This document shows, in pieces, positions 1 to 6,787 of a stretch of 30,234 nucleotides of DNA; positions within the stretch are counted from its first letter, which is position 1; every line of letters begins with the position of its first letter. Under the pieces are notes generated by a model that ran no database searches, had not been told where the DNA came from, and was given only the letters and a program-made list of their open reading frames with translations. The stretch is taken from assembly GCA_034932685.1 (NCBI GenBank), contig JAYFOM010000047.1, positions 1-30,234 of the forward strand, in the 5' to 3' direction. Source of the DNA: JAQUCI01 sp034932685 (GTDB taxonomy: Bacteria > Bacillota_I > Bacilli_A > Erysipelotrichales > Erysipelotrichaceae). The position numbers and the translations under genes are program-made.

Positions 1-31
1 CCTCTTGTTGGATCGTTCGTTTCTTAAACAT
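1..31 (-). CDS. Start of an unidentified leftward gene (partial)
   Basis: On the minus strand an ATG at 31-29 opens a reading frame of ten codons (MFKKRTIQQE) that continues off the left edge. It is preceded at a good distance by a GAGG ribosome binding site (plus-strand cctc at about 39-42). Nothing in ten residues allows a family to be named. It lies downstream of rpiB on the same strand, beyond a terminator, so it probably has its own promoter. Confidence 0.5.
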   Translation of the reverse strand, partial: MFKKRTIQQE

Positions 32-104
32 AGTTTGTCCTCTACTTATCTACTAAAATTTTACCATTATCTTGCCTTTCTTAATAGTATTCTTCTAACC
101 AAAT

Positions 105-137
105 AAAAAGACTGTTAACTTATTTTGTCAACAGTCT
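105..137 (-). terminator. Intrinsic terminator of rpiB
   Basis: On the minus strand AGACTGTT and AACAGTCT form a perfect 8-bp stem (arms 137-130 and 116-109), extended past one mismatch by two more pairs and followed by TTTTTATTT. It lies directly after the rpiB stop codon. Confidence 0.8.
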
Positions 138-153
138 GAATTGAGAGTTAATC

Positions 154-600
154 TCAATTTTGTTTTTCTTCGATGGCTTTGATCAAAGCAATGCGTTTAT
201 CATGACGTCCACCTTCATAAGTCGCATCTAACCATTCATCAACAATCATTTTGGCCATCTCTGTGCCAATAACGCGACTTCCCATAGCTAGGATGTTACT
301 ATTGTTGTGCATACGTGAAAGCTTAGCAGTGTATGGCTCAGAACATACAACAGCTCTTATACCATTTACTTTGTTTGCTGAAATAGAAATACCAACGCCT
401 GTTCCACACATTATGATACCCAAATCAACTTCATGATTTGCGACAAGATTGGCTACTTTTTCACCATAAATGGGATAATCTGTTTTCTCATCATTGTAAC
501 TACCAACATCGATCACTTCGATGTTTCTTTGTTTTAAAACTTCTAGTACCGCTGCTTTCAGGGTATAACCTACATGATCGTTTCCTATTGCAATTTTCAT
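154..600 (-). CDS. rpiB: Ribose-5-phosphate isomerase B (RpiB/LacAB family)
   Basis: Interconverts ribose 5-phosphate and ribulose 5-phosphate in the cytosolic non-oxidative pentose phosphate pathway. The 148-residue protein starts MKIAIGNDHVG, which carries the conserved GxDHxG phosphate-binding opening. It also has the active-site segment CGTGVGISISANK around residue 66, and SRMHNNSNILAMGSR further on, all typical of RpiB. Length matches the family. I chose the ATG at 600, not the longer frame, because a GAGGTG ribosome binding site sits just upstream of it. Galactose-6-phosphate isomerase subunits (LacA/LacB) are close relatives, but no second subunit or lac genes are nearby, so RpiB is preferred. 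It is divergent from the GNAT gene, with about 90 bp between them. Confidence 0.92.
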   Translation of the reverse strand: MKIAIGNDHVGYTLKAAVLEVLKQRNIEVIDVGSYNDEKTDYPIYGEKVANLVANHEVDLGIIMCGTGVGISISANKVNGIRAVVCSEPYTAKLSRMHNNSNILAMGSRVIGTEMAKMIVDEWLDATYEGGRHDKRIALIKAIEEKQN

Positions 601-693
601 ATGATCACCTCGTAATTTTATATTAACATAAACCATAGTTTAATACATCAACAGTACAGCTAATATGATAATATTATATCAATGAGGTGGATT

Positions 694-1200
694 ATGGATC
701 TGATCAAAGCAAGACACAGCCTAGTTAATGATATCATGGTGATAATTACCGATGCTCAAGTATTTTTACGTGAGCAGGGAATAGATCAATGGCAAAATAA
801 CTATCCAAATCAAAGAACAATAGAAAATGATATTGATAATGGGTGGGGTTATGTACTTATCGATCAAAAAGAAGTAGTGGCGTATGGTGCAATCATCAAT
901 GCTGAAGAACCAACATATAAAGTCATCGATAATGGTAAATGGCTTAATGATAGAGCGTATCTTGTGATACATCGGATTGCTGTTGCGAAGAATTATCGTA
1001 ATCGTAAAATCGCACAACACTTTATTGATCAAACGTGTATCTTGGCTAAAGAGAGGGACGTTTATGACATAAGAATTGATACCCATGCGGATAACAAGAT
1101 TATGCAAAAGATGGTTGAGAAAATGGGTTTTGTTTATTGTGGTATTATCTATTTAGCTAATAAGGATAAGCGCTTGGCTTATCATAAAATATTGGATTAG
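694..1200 (+). CDS. GNAT-family N-acetyltransferase
   Basis: A 168-residue protein of the Gcn5-related acetyltransferase fold, expected to transfer acetyl from acetyl-CoA to an amine. The acetyl-CoA-binding motif A region is visible as HRIAVAKNYRNRKIA, with the usual Q/RxxGxG/A loop in degenerate form (RNRKIA). It is followed by the typical D(T)HADNKIMQKMVEKMGF stretch before the last strand. The start at 694 is set by a GAGGTGG site; the frame itself is open from 682. The PPC gene follows after 11 bp, suggesting co-transcription. The substrate cannot be read from sequence. Confidence 0.85.
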   Translation: MDLIKARHSLVNDIMVIITDAQVFLREQGIDQWQNNYPNQRTIENDIDNGWGYVLIDQKEVVAYGAIINAEEPTYKVIDNGKWLNDRAYLVIHRIAVAKNYRNRKIAQHFIDQTCILAKERDVYDIRIDTHADNKIMQKMVEKMGFVYCGIIYLANKDKRLAYHKILD

Positions 1201-1211
1201 AAAGGATAGTT

Positions 1212-1613
1212 ATGAAGGAACATGTGTTTCGTTTAGTAAATGGGGATGATCTAAGAAACAGCATCGTTGATTACTGTGTCAAAAACAAGATCAAAGCGGC
1301 GGTTATTTCATGTGGTGTGGGTTGTCTAAAAGCGGTTTGTATTAGAAAAGCTAAGGCAGAAGAAATTTATCGTGATTATAATGATTACGAAATCGTTGCA
1401 CTACAAGGAACAATAGCCAATGATAAAGCTCATATTCATATCGCATTATCAGATAAAAACATGAATACGATAGGTGGCCATCTTATGGTGGACACAATCG
1501 TTAATACAACAGCTGAGATTGTACTTTTTGAACTGGAAGAATATATTATTGATCGCAAATATGATGAGCAAACTGGTTATGATGAACTGGTGGTAAATAA
1601 AAAGCCCATTTAA
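1212..1613 (+). CDS. PPC/DUF296-domain protein
   Basis: A 133-residue single-domain protein of the PPC (plants and prokaryotes conserved, DUF296) family. Characteristic parts are the early VISCGVGCLKA stretch, HIHIALSDKN in the middle and the late GGHLMVDTIVNTTAEIVL segment, where the GGH motif and the TAEI strand are family hallmarks. Plant members carry AT-hooks and bind DNA; bacterial single-domain members are trimeric and their role is unknown, so no function is assigned. It lies 11 bp after the acetyltransferase and is probably in the same transcript. It ends right where the tRNA promoter begins. Confidence 0.85.
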   Translation: MKEHVFRLVNGDDLRNSIVDYCVKNKIKAAVISCGVGCLKAVCIRKAKAEEIYRDYNDYEIVALQGTIANDKAHIHIALSDKNMNTIGGHLMVDTIVNTTAEIVLFELEEYIIDRKYDEQTGYDELVVNKKPI

Positions 1614-1642
1614 TTGACAATGATTGTTTATTTCAATAATAT
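1614..1642 (+). promoter_or_regulatory. Promoter of tRNA-Thr
   Basis: A consensus -35 box TTGACA (1614-1619), a 17-bp spacer and TAATAT (1637-1642). It lies about 17 bp before the mature 5' end of the tRNA and immediately after the preceding stop codon. Confidence 0.75.
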
Positions 1643-1658
1643 ATTATTTGACTATTAT

Positions 1659-1734
1659 GCCGGTTTAACTCAGTTGGCAGAGTAGCTCATTCGTAATGAG
1701 CAAGTCGTAGGTTCAAATCCTATAACCGGCACCA
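1659..1734 (+). tRNA. tRNA-Thr (anticodon CGU)
   Basis: A complete 76-nt cloverleaf. The acceptor arm GCCGGTT pairs with AACCGGC. The D-arm is followed by an anticodon stem GCTCA/TGAGC around the loop TTCGTAA, giving anticodon CGT, which reads ACG (Thr). The T-arm GTAGG-TTCAAAT-CCTAT is intact, and the discriminator A and CCA end are encoded. It has its own promoter and terminator, so it is a single-gene transcription unit. Confidence 0.95.
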
Positions 1735-1744
1735 TTCTGATATC

Positions 1745-1772
1745 AAACACTCAAATTAAACGAGTGTTTTTT
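1745..1772 (+). terminator. Terminator after tRNA-Thr
   Basis: AAACACTC (1745-1752) pairs perfectly with GAGTGTTT (1762-1769) around a 9-nt loop and runs into a T-stretch. The rest of 1773-1872 shows only an AT-rich leader for the next gene. Confidence 0.8.
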
Positions 1773-1872
1773 ATATTTGAATGTCTTTTACATAGGCTAG
1801 TTACATCGCTAAAAAACGATTGCTAAGCATAACTTCAAATGATAATATTACAAAGAAAGAAAGAGGAATTTT

Positions 1873-2124
1873 ATGATTATATGGGGTTGGCGGAAGACGC
1901 GCAAAATATTATTAAAAGTGGATGAACAAGAATGTAGTAATTGTCATAATACAAATCAGTTTGATCTTGTTAGATTGACTTCGTGGTTTACTTTATTTTT
2001 TATACCAATAATACCGTATAAAAGAGAGTATTTTATTGCTTGTCCAATATGTGAGTTTGGTCATAAAATAGATAAATATGAAAAAGAAAGAATTATGTTA
2101 CTAAAGGGAGATGGGTCAATTTAA
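1873..2124 (+). CDS. Small zinc-ribbon protein
   Basis: An 83-residue protein with two CxxC pairs (CSNC near residue 21 and CPIC near residue 57) that should form one four-cysteine zinc ribbon. Between them lies an aromatic, hydrophobic stretch (WFTLFFIPIIPY) that is typical of small zinc-ribbon family proteins of unknown function in Bacillota. The ATG at 1873 has an AGAGGA site at a good distance. Its 3' end overlaps by 9 bp the 3' end of the convergent ABC permease gene. The partner or role is unknown. Confidence 0.75.
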   Translation: MIIWGWRKTRKILLKVDEQECSNCHNTNQFDLVRLTSWFTLFFIPIIPYKREYFIACPICEFGHKIDKYEKERIMLLKGDGSI

Positions 2125-3141
2125 ATCCCTTTTTTTAATGGCAAATTGAGTCATCACTAGTAACATTAAAGCAATCAATACTAATACAAGGGTCATAATG
2201 TAGGTATTACCAAAATGCGAAAAATTAAATTTATTGATATTATTGACTAGGATTAAAGCACAAAGTGCGATAATGCTAGATACTGTTGTGCTGAATGTTA
2301 AATAGTAAGTAGTTGTGATAATAGCTAATAAAAGTAAAGTCAGACTCAAATCACTTATGATCAAACTAAATGTAGCGGATTCAATAGTTATAATAAGTGT
2401 ACTAGGTTGAATTAAATAGGGATAACCACTGTTGATAAAAGAAGATTTATTTGATAGAAACAATAGACTAATAAAAGCGATGAAATATAACCCATATGAA
2501 ATGATAATCCCTAATGAATACTTTGTTAGCAGTATTTGTTTTCTTGAAACTGGTTGAATGAATAATATCTTGAAAGCGTCACTATCATTTTCTGATAAGA
2601 TTAATAAAAAGATGATAAGTATAATAATTATGATCAATAGATGATAGTTGTCATGATGAAAACTAACAAACAATGGTAAAAGCGCGATACTATTATCGAT
2701 TATAAGCGGCTCATTGCTTGATGTAAGTAAATGCTCATGCAGAGCTATATTATATATTGTTTGAGTTAAACTATCTGTAAAAACAGATAATGATAAATTA
2801 TAACCAGTTAGTCGCATAACATTTATTTCATACAAAAGATTAATCTTATTTTTTTGATCACTTGTGATTTTGTAGTTAGAAAGCAGTAATATGTAGTTTT
2901 TTAGAAAAGCTTCTTGTTCGCTATTGATAATGCTAGTATCATAACGAGCTAGATCAAAAAGTACTTCAATGTTTTTAGCTTCCTTCGCTAATTTTCTTTC
3001 TTGATCTTGATAATAATTAATTTGATTATTGTAGCGGTTTAAGTAAAACAAAGACATGACTAAAATAATCAAGACAAAAAATATGTAGAACCATTTTGCT
3101 CTAATGATTTTAAATAATTCAACTATTAATAGCTTTCTCAT
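2116..3141 (-). CDS. ABC-2 type transporter permease (second subunit)
   Basis: A 341-residue integral membrane protein. It has one N-terminal helix (around residues 15-35, WFYIFFVLIILVMSLFYL), a roughly 130-residue polar extracytoplasmic loop, then about five hydrophobic segments. This is the layout of ABC-2 permeases that move peptides or confer resistance. The start at 3141 is fixed by an ATGA overlap with the stop of the upstream permease; the track of open frame extends further but lacks a better start. It is the last gene of a three-gene leftward operon with another permease and an ATPase. Substrate unknown. Confidence 0.8.
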   Translation of the reverse strand: MRKLLIVELFKIIRAKWFYIFFVLIILVMSLFYLNRYNNQINYYQDQERKLAKEAKNIEVLFDLARYDTSIINSEQEAFLKNYILLLSNYKITSDQKNKINLLYEINVMRLTGYNLSLSVFTDSLTQTIYNIALHEHLLTSSNEPLIIDNSIALLPLFVSFHHDNYHLLIIIIILIIFLLILSENDSDAFKILFIQPVSRKQILLTKYSLGIIISYGLYFIAFISLLFLSNKSSFINSGYPYLIQPSTLIITIESATFSLIISDLSLTLLLLAIITTTYYLTFSTTVSSIIALCALILVNNINKFNFSHFGNTYIMTLVLVLIALMLLVMTQFAIKKRDLN

Positions 3142-4289
3142 CTCAATTCTTTCCTTTTCCAAATCTGGGAAGTGATCGCATAGTTGATAAAAGTAGATAT
3201 GCTCATGGTAATTAAGCCATAGCTTAATCTAGCATTGCGATAATAATAGAAAAGTGAAGTATGTTCGTTTGTTAGAAAGTTGTGTACACTTAAAAATAAG
3301 TAGTAATATGGATTATAAACAAAATAAGGCGGAACTTGTTTGTTGATTATCCCCTGATATATAAAATAAGTTAATGTGATCAAGACGATCAAAGAAATAA
3401 ATGGTTTTTTTATAAAGCAATTAATTAAAGCGCAAAAACTTATTACCAAGGAAATATTAACAAACGAATGTATGGTTATGATACCAAACAAGGTTTTTAA
3501 TGACATCAGCATAGTTGTTGTGAAACTTGCGTCTCTATCAAAAAGTGATAATGGCGAGTAAACAACAGGATGATCAAGCCATCCACATTCATGAAATAGT
3601 TTTAGATATAAAAAGAAAAAAATAAATGTAAACGAAATCAAAGTGATAGCTAAAAATGTTCTTGCGATGATCTTTGATAGAATAGAAATAGTTATGCGAT
3701 AGGGTTGTAAAAACGAGATTGATAATGTTTTGTTTTTTAATTCTTCATTTATAACATCATAACCAATGATTATACTGAAAATAATAATGAGCAACCATAG
3801 ATTGGTATTTATTAAATAGCTGAAAAAACCATAAACCGAACCAACACTAATAGGACTAGTGTGAATAGTATCAATACTAGCTTCTATTAGTTTGGTTCTG
3901 ATCATGATCTGGGTCATATCATTGTTTCCAAGCGTTATTAGTATTTGGTTGGCTGTTTGCCAATCATTATTGATTAATGCCATATTAAGATTAAGATACT
4001 GTTGGTGTTGAGCAATGTTTAGTGCAAGCGATTCTTGAAGTGAAGCAATCGCTATTTTATCATCGTTTGCAATAGCTTCTTCAAGTTGACTTTGTTGATC
4101 GATAATGACACGATTTGTGTTGCTGCTGATTGTTTGATACATTGACTCGTTTTTATTATTGAAATTAGGATAAATTCTAAAATATTGATCAGCATATACA
4201 AAAAGTGTTATGAAAAGAAAAAGACAAGTAACGAGCCATCTTGGTTGTTTCATGAGTCTTTTTAACTCTATTATAATTAGCTTGATCAT
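3138..4289 (-). CDS. ABC-2 type transporter permease (first subunit)
   Basis: A 383-residue membrane protein built like its neighbour. It has an N-terminal helix (around residues 18-36), a long polar outer loop, then a cluster of helices starting near residue 160 (NLWLLIIIFSIIIGYDVI) and ending near the C-terminus. The short segment NEELKNKTLSISFLQPYRI after the second helix resembles the conserved cytosolic coupling region of ABC-2 permeases (E-x-x-x-x-T-L). It overlaps both neighbours by 4 bp (ATGA), so all three genes are translationally coupled. The two permeases probably form a heterodimer on the ATPase. Confidence 0.8.
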   Translation of the reverse strand: MIKLIIIELKRLMKQPRWLVTCLFLFITLFVYADQYFRIYPNFNNKNESMYQTISSNTNRVIIDQQSQLEEAIANDDKIAIASLQESLALNIAQHQQYLNLNMALINNDWQTANQILITLGNNDMTQIMIRTKLIEASIDTIHTSPISVGSVYGFFSYLINTNLWLLIIIFSIIIGYDVINEELKNKTLSISFLQPYRITISILSKIIARTFLAITLISFTFIFFFLYLKLFHECGWLDHPVVYSPLSLFDRDASFTTTMLMSLKTLFGIITIHSFVNISLVISFCALINCFIKKPFISLIVLITLTYFIYQGIINKQVPPYFVYNPYYYLFLSVHNFLTNEHTSLFYYYRNARLSYGLITMSISTFINYAITSQIWKRKELR

Positions 4290-5170
4290 AGATAAAACTC
4301 TTCATATTGATCGATGATTGATGGTTGGATACGATAGATTTGATTGATTTTTATTTCATTAGTCATACATAGATTGACAATGGTGTTAATGTTAAGTGTT
4401 TCATTAGTTTTTATCTTTACATTATCACTATCAGCGCAAACTGATTGCTCATACTTTGTATTGATAAGCAATACAAGTTTATTTGGATCACTAACTTTGA
4501 GTTGGTAAGTTTCATTGGGTGGTTTTTCATCAGTAGGAATCAATCTGCCGTTTTTGATAAAAATAAATCGCGTACAAATATCGCTTAACTCGTGAAGTTG
4601 GTGTGAGCTTATTAAGATGGCGATATCTTCTGTTTTTACTTGTTCTTTTAGAATATCATAAAAGGCCTTAACGCCATTTGGATCAAGGCCGTTGGTTGGT
4701 TCATCTAATAACATAAGTCTTGGATTTGGTAAAAGACATAGACCTAACATCAATCTTTGTTTCATTCCCATTGAATATGTTTTAACTTTCTTTTTTAGGT
4801 CTTTTTGTAGGCCTGTCATAGACATTATTTTTGTAACTCTTGCTTTATCTATATTGCGTAGTTTGGCAACGATCGTGATATTTTCTTGTCCTGTTAAGTC
4901 TTGATATAACATGGGTTGCTCAATTGTGGCTGTAATACAGTTTAAAGCCTGCTCGCGATTGTTTTTGGTGTTGTATCCACATATATATATTTGGCCATTA
5001 TTTGCATGCCAAAGAGTCGAAATGAGCTTTAGGGTTGAGCTTTTTCCAGCACCATTTGGCCCAATAAAACCAACTATCTCTTTTGATTTTATGTTGATAT
5101 TAATATCATCAACTATCATTTTATTAGCGATATATTTAGAAATATGCTTTACTTCCAATATATTAGTCAT
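4286..5170 (-). CDS. ABC transporter ATP-binding protein
   Basis: A 294-residue ATPase that energises the two permeases. Walker A is GPNGAGKSS (near residue 38), the signature is YSMGMKQR, Walker B with catalytic Glu is LMLLDEPTNGLDP, and the switch His is in ISSHQL. A C-terminal extension of about 75 residues after the core domain is typical of the BcrA/drug- and lantibiotic-immunity subfamily. It starts with a strong AGGAG site and is the first gene of the leftward operon, behind a near-consensus promoter. The likely role is export of, or self-protection against, a peptide; this is inference from subfamily and context. Confidence 0.9.
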   Translation of the reverse strand: MTNILEVKHISKYIANKMIVDDININIKSKEIVGFIGPNGAGKSSTLKLISTLWHANNGQIYICGYNTKNNREQALNCITATIEQPMLYQDLTGQENITIVAKLRNIDKARVTKIMSMTGLQKDLKKKVKTYSMGMKQRLMLGLCLLPNPRLMLLDEPTNGLDPNGVKAFYDILKEQVKTEDIAILISSHQLHELSDICTRFIFIKNGRLIPTDEKPPNETYQLKVSDPNKLVLLINTKYEQSVCADSDNVKIKTNETLNINTIVNLCMTNEIKINQIYRIQPSIIDQYEEFYL

Positions 5171-5187
5171 AAAATCTCCTTTTAATT

Positions 5188-5216
5188 ATTATAAACGCTA
5201 AATAGTATAATATCAA
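5188..5216 (-). promoter_or_regulatory. Promoter of the ABC exporter operon
   Basis: On the minus strand TTGATA (5216-5211), a 17-bp spacer and TATAAT (5193-5188) lie 17 bp before the ATPase start codon. The intergenic stretch is shared with the divergent secreted-peptide gene. Confidence 0.7.
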
Positions 5217-5286
5217 TCTACATTTAGGATAAATAATGAAACATTATAATTATTAACTGACACCTTTGGTGATAGAAAGGAAAGAT

Positions 5287-5607
5287 ATGAACAAAAAGAG
5301 ATTATTAGGCTTTATGATTATAACGCTATTTACAGTTGGAATGACAGTACCGTTAAAGGCAAAAACCGTTGATAACTTAAAGATTCAAGAACCAACAAGA
5401 ATTAGAGTTGCTGATGTTATTGCTAGTCATGATGACCTTTATTACAATGGTGGTTGGGAAGTTCGTGAGAATTATATACATACGGTGATCTTTTATAATG
5501 TATCGTTTAGTTTTAGCGGATATACCTATCAAGACGTAACATCTACGGCTGATAGAAATGCGGGCTTAACAAGAATCAGAACATACTATCACTATAATAT
5601 TAACTAA
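5287..5607 (+). CDS. Small secreted peptide, possible bacteriocin-like
   Basis: A 106-residue protein with a clear Sec signal peptide: MNKKR, then a hydrophobic core LLGFMIITLFTVGMTV, then a likely cleavage near LKAK around residue 26. The mature part is about 80 residues, rich in aromatics (NGGW, FYNVSFSFSGYTY, YYHYN) and without cysteines. The start at 5287 follows a GAAAGGA site. It is transcribed divergently from a BcrAB-like ABC exporter, the usual setting for a peptide with its own immunity or export pump. The GGW segment and the tyrosine-rich C-terminus faintly recall the lactococcin-972 family, but I cannot align it with confidence and do not assign it. Confidence 0.65.
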   Translation: MNKKRLLGFMIITLFTVGMTVPLKAKTVDNLKIQEPTRIRVADVIASHDDLYYNGGWEVRENYIHTVIFYNVSFSFSGYTYQDVTSTADRNAGLTRIRTYYHYNIN

Positions 5608-5621
5608 ACGTTGTTTTTCCT

Positions 5622-5665
5622 AAGGCATAAGAAATTGAAAATACCTTTCTTATGCCTTTGCTTTT
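5622..5665 (+). terminator. Strong terminator after the secreted-peptide gene
   Basis: AAGGCATAAGAAA (5622-5634) and TTTCTTATGCCTT (5646-5658) form a perfect 13-bp stem with an 11-nt loop, followed by TTGCTTTT. Confidence 0.85.
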
Positions 5666-5686
5666 GAAATTATCACAATCTATAAT
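5658..5686 (+). promoter_or_regulatory. Promoter of the NIF3-family gene
   Basis: TTGCTT (5658-5663), a 17-bp spacer and TATAAT (5681-5686). The -35 box abuts the descending arm of the preceding terminator. Confidence 0.55.
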
Positions 5687-5709
5687 AATGTTAGAAAGAG
5701 AGTGATAAA

Positions 5710-6555
5710 ATGTTAATTAGTGAAGTAATCACAAAAATAAAAAAATATCATTTGGGTTTGGTTAATGGAGTTGCGATTGATGAAGCAAAAACAAGAGATA
5801 AAATCCTATATGGTAACGCTACACAAGAGTGTACAGGCATAGTCACAACTTGTTATGCATCAAGCGATGTAATACGTGAAGCTTATAAAAGAGGTGCAAA
5901 TCTTGTCATTGTTCATGAAGCGCTTTTTTGGAATCATGGCGATCATCAAGAATGGCTAAGCGATAATAAGGTTTTTAAAGCAAAGAAGAAGCTTCTTGAT
6001 GATACTAATATCGTTGTATGGCGAGATCATGATTATATCCATTCTGGAATTCCACTTAGTGATGGAACGTATGTTGATGGGATATTCTATGGTCTGATGA
6101 AGGTGTTAAATTGGGAAGAACATTTGATTGGTTCAATATCGAAACCAATGACCTTTAAATTTGACAACAAAACAGCAAGTGATATCGCAAATGAGTTGAT
6201 TGTGAAAACTAATTTAAATGGTATTCGTATTACAGGTGATCCAAATACAGTCGTTAAAAAACTTAGAATAATCTCCCATGTGATTGGTCAAGGTGATAAT
6301 GATATGATCAAGTTGATTGAAGAAGAGGATATTGACGCTGTTATAACATTAGAGATTACGGATTATACGGTTAGTGAGTATATTCGTGATTCAGCTATGT
6401 TAAATCGACCTAGAGTAGCGATCAACATGGGTCATTTTAACACTGAAGAGCCAGGAATGCAGTACATGTTAGAGTATTTACCAAAGGTTGTAAAAGACAT
6501 ACCGATAAGCTATGTTCAATCAGGTGATGCTTATAATTTTATCGTTAAAAAATAA
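5710..6555 (+). CDS. NIF3/DUF34-family dinuclear-metal protein
   Basis: A 281-residue protein of the NIF3-like family, whose members form toroidal hexamers with a two-metal site. The biochemical role is not settled (GTP cyclohydrolase I type 2-like is a common label). Visible parts are the LVIVHEALFW segment near residue 65, where the family usually has HHP; the RDHDYIHSG segment near residue 105, in place of HTNLD; and the C-terminal GHFNTEEPGM near residue 241, matching the GHxxxE metal-ligand motif. The deviations suggest a divergent subgroup. Its neighbour in many Firmicutes, trmK, is absent here. It is flanked by its own promoter and a terminator. Confidence 0.8.
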   Translation: MLISEVITKIKKYHLGLVNGVAIDEAKTRDKILYGNATQECTGIVTTCYASSDVIREAYKRGANLVIVHEALFWNHGDHQEWLSDNKVFKAKKKLLDDTNIVVWRDHDYIHSGIPLSDGTYVDGIFYGLMKVLNWEEHLIGSISKPMTFKFDNKTASDIANELIVKTNLNGIRITGDPNTVVKKLRIISHVIGQGDNDMIKLIEEEDIDAVITLEITDYTVSEYIRDSAMLNRPRVAINMGHFNTEEPGMQYMLEYLPKVVKDIPISYVQSGDAYNFIVKK

Positions 6556-6579
6556 ACTATGCGTGTGCATAGTTTTTTT
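6555..6579 (+). terminator. Terminator after the NIF3-family gene
   Basis: AACTATGC (6555-6562), a GTGT loop and GCATAGTT (6567-6574) form a perfect 8-bp hairpin running into seven T's. It begins on the last base of the stop codon. Confidence 0.9.
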
Positions 6580-6631
6580 ACGGATAACTTTATGAAAGAA
6601 ATTTCACAAAAATGAAAAAATGTAAATTTGG

Positions 6632-6661
6632 TTGGACAAAATAGCGATGAAAGTGTAATAT
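6632..6661 (+). promoter_or_regulatory. Promoter of purB-purA
   Basis: TTGGAC (6632-6637), an 18-bp spacer and TAATAT (6656-6661). It predicts a transcript with a leader of about 120 nt before purB. Confidence 0.55.
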
Positions 6662-6668
6662 AGAATTG

Positions 6669-6747
6669 CACTTAATATTAAGTGATATTACTGATGTAAT
6701 AACTGAAAAATGGTGTTTGGAAAGATGGATATGATTCAGACACCATT
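6669..6747 (+). promoter_or_regulatory. Structured leader / operator candidate upstream of purB
   Basis: Three symmetric elements follow the promoter. First is a perfect 16-bp palindrome CACTTAATATTAAGTG (6669-6684) right at the predicted transcription start. Second is a short TATTAC/GTAATA hairpin. Third is an 11-bp stem, AATGGTGTTTG (6709-6719) with CAGACACCATT (6737-6747, one G-U pair), around a 17-nt loop. No T-run follows, so it is not a plain terminator. It does not match the guanine/adenine riboswitch core as I know it. The role is unknown; an operator plus mRNA leader hairpin is plausible. Confidence 0.45.
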
Positions 6748-6787
6748 TATTAATTGTTAAGTGGCGATTAGTGATAAAGGAGTCCTC

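Noticed and set aside
766..1107. Leftward open frame of 113 codons opposite the acetyltransferase gene
   Set aside because: Lies entirely antisense to a well-supported gene, has no ribosome binding site, and its hydrophobic isoleucine-rich composition is what the reverse of this AT-rich gene gives.
6669..6760. Purine riboswitch upstream of purB
   Set aside because: The conserved junction and loop sequences of the guanine/adenine class are not present; only generic hairpins are seen.
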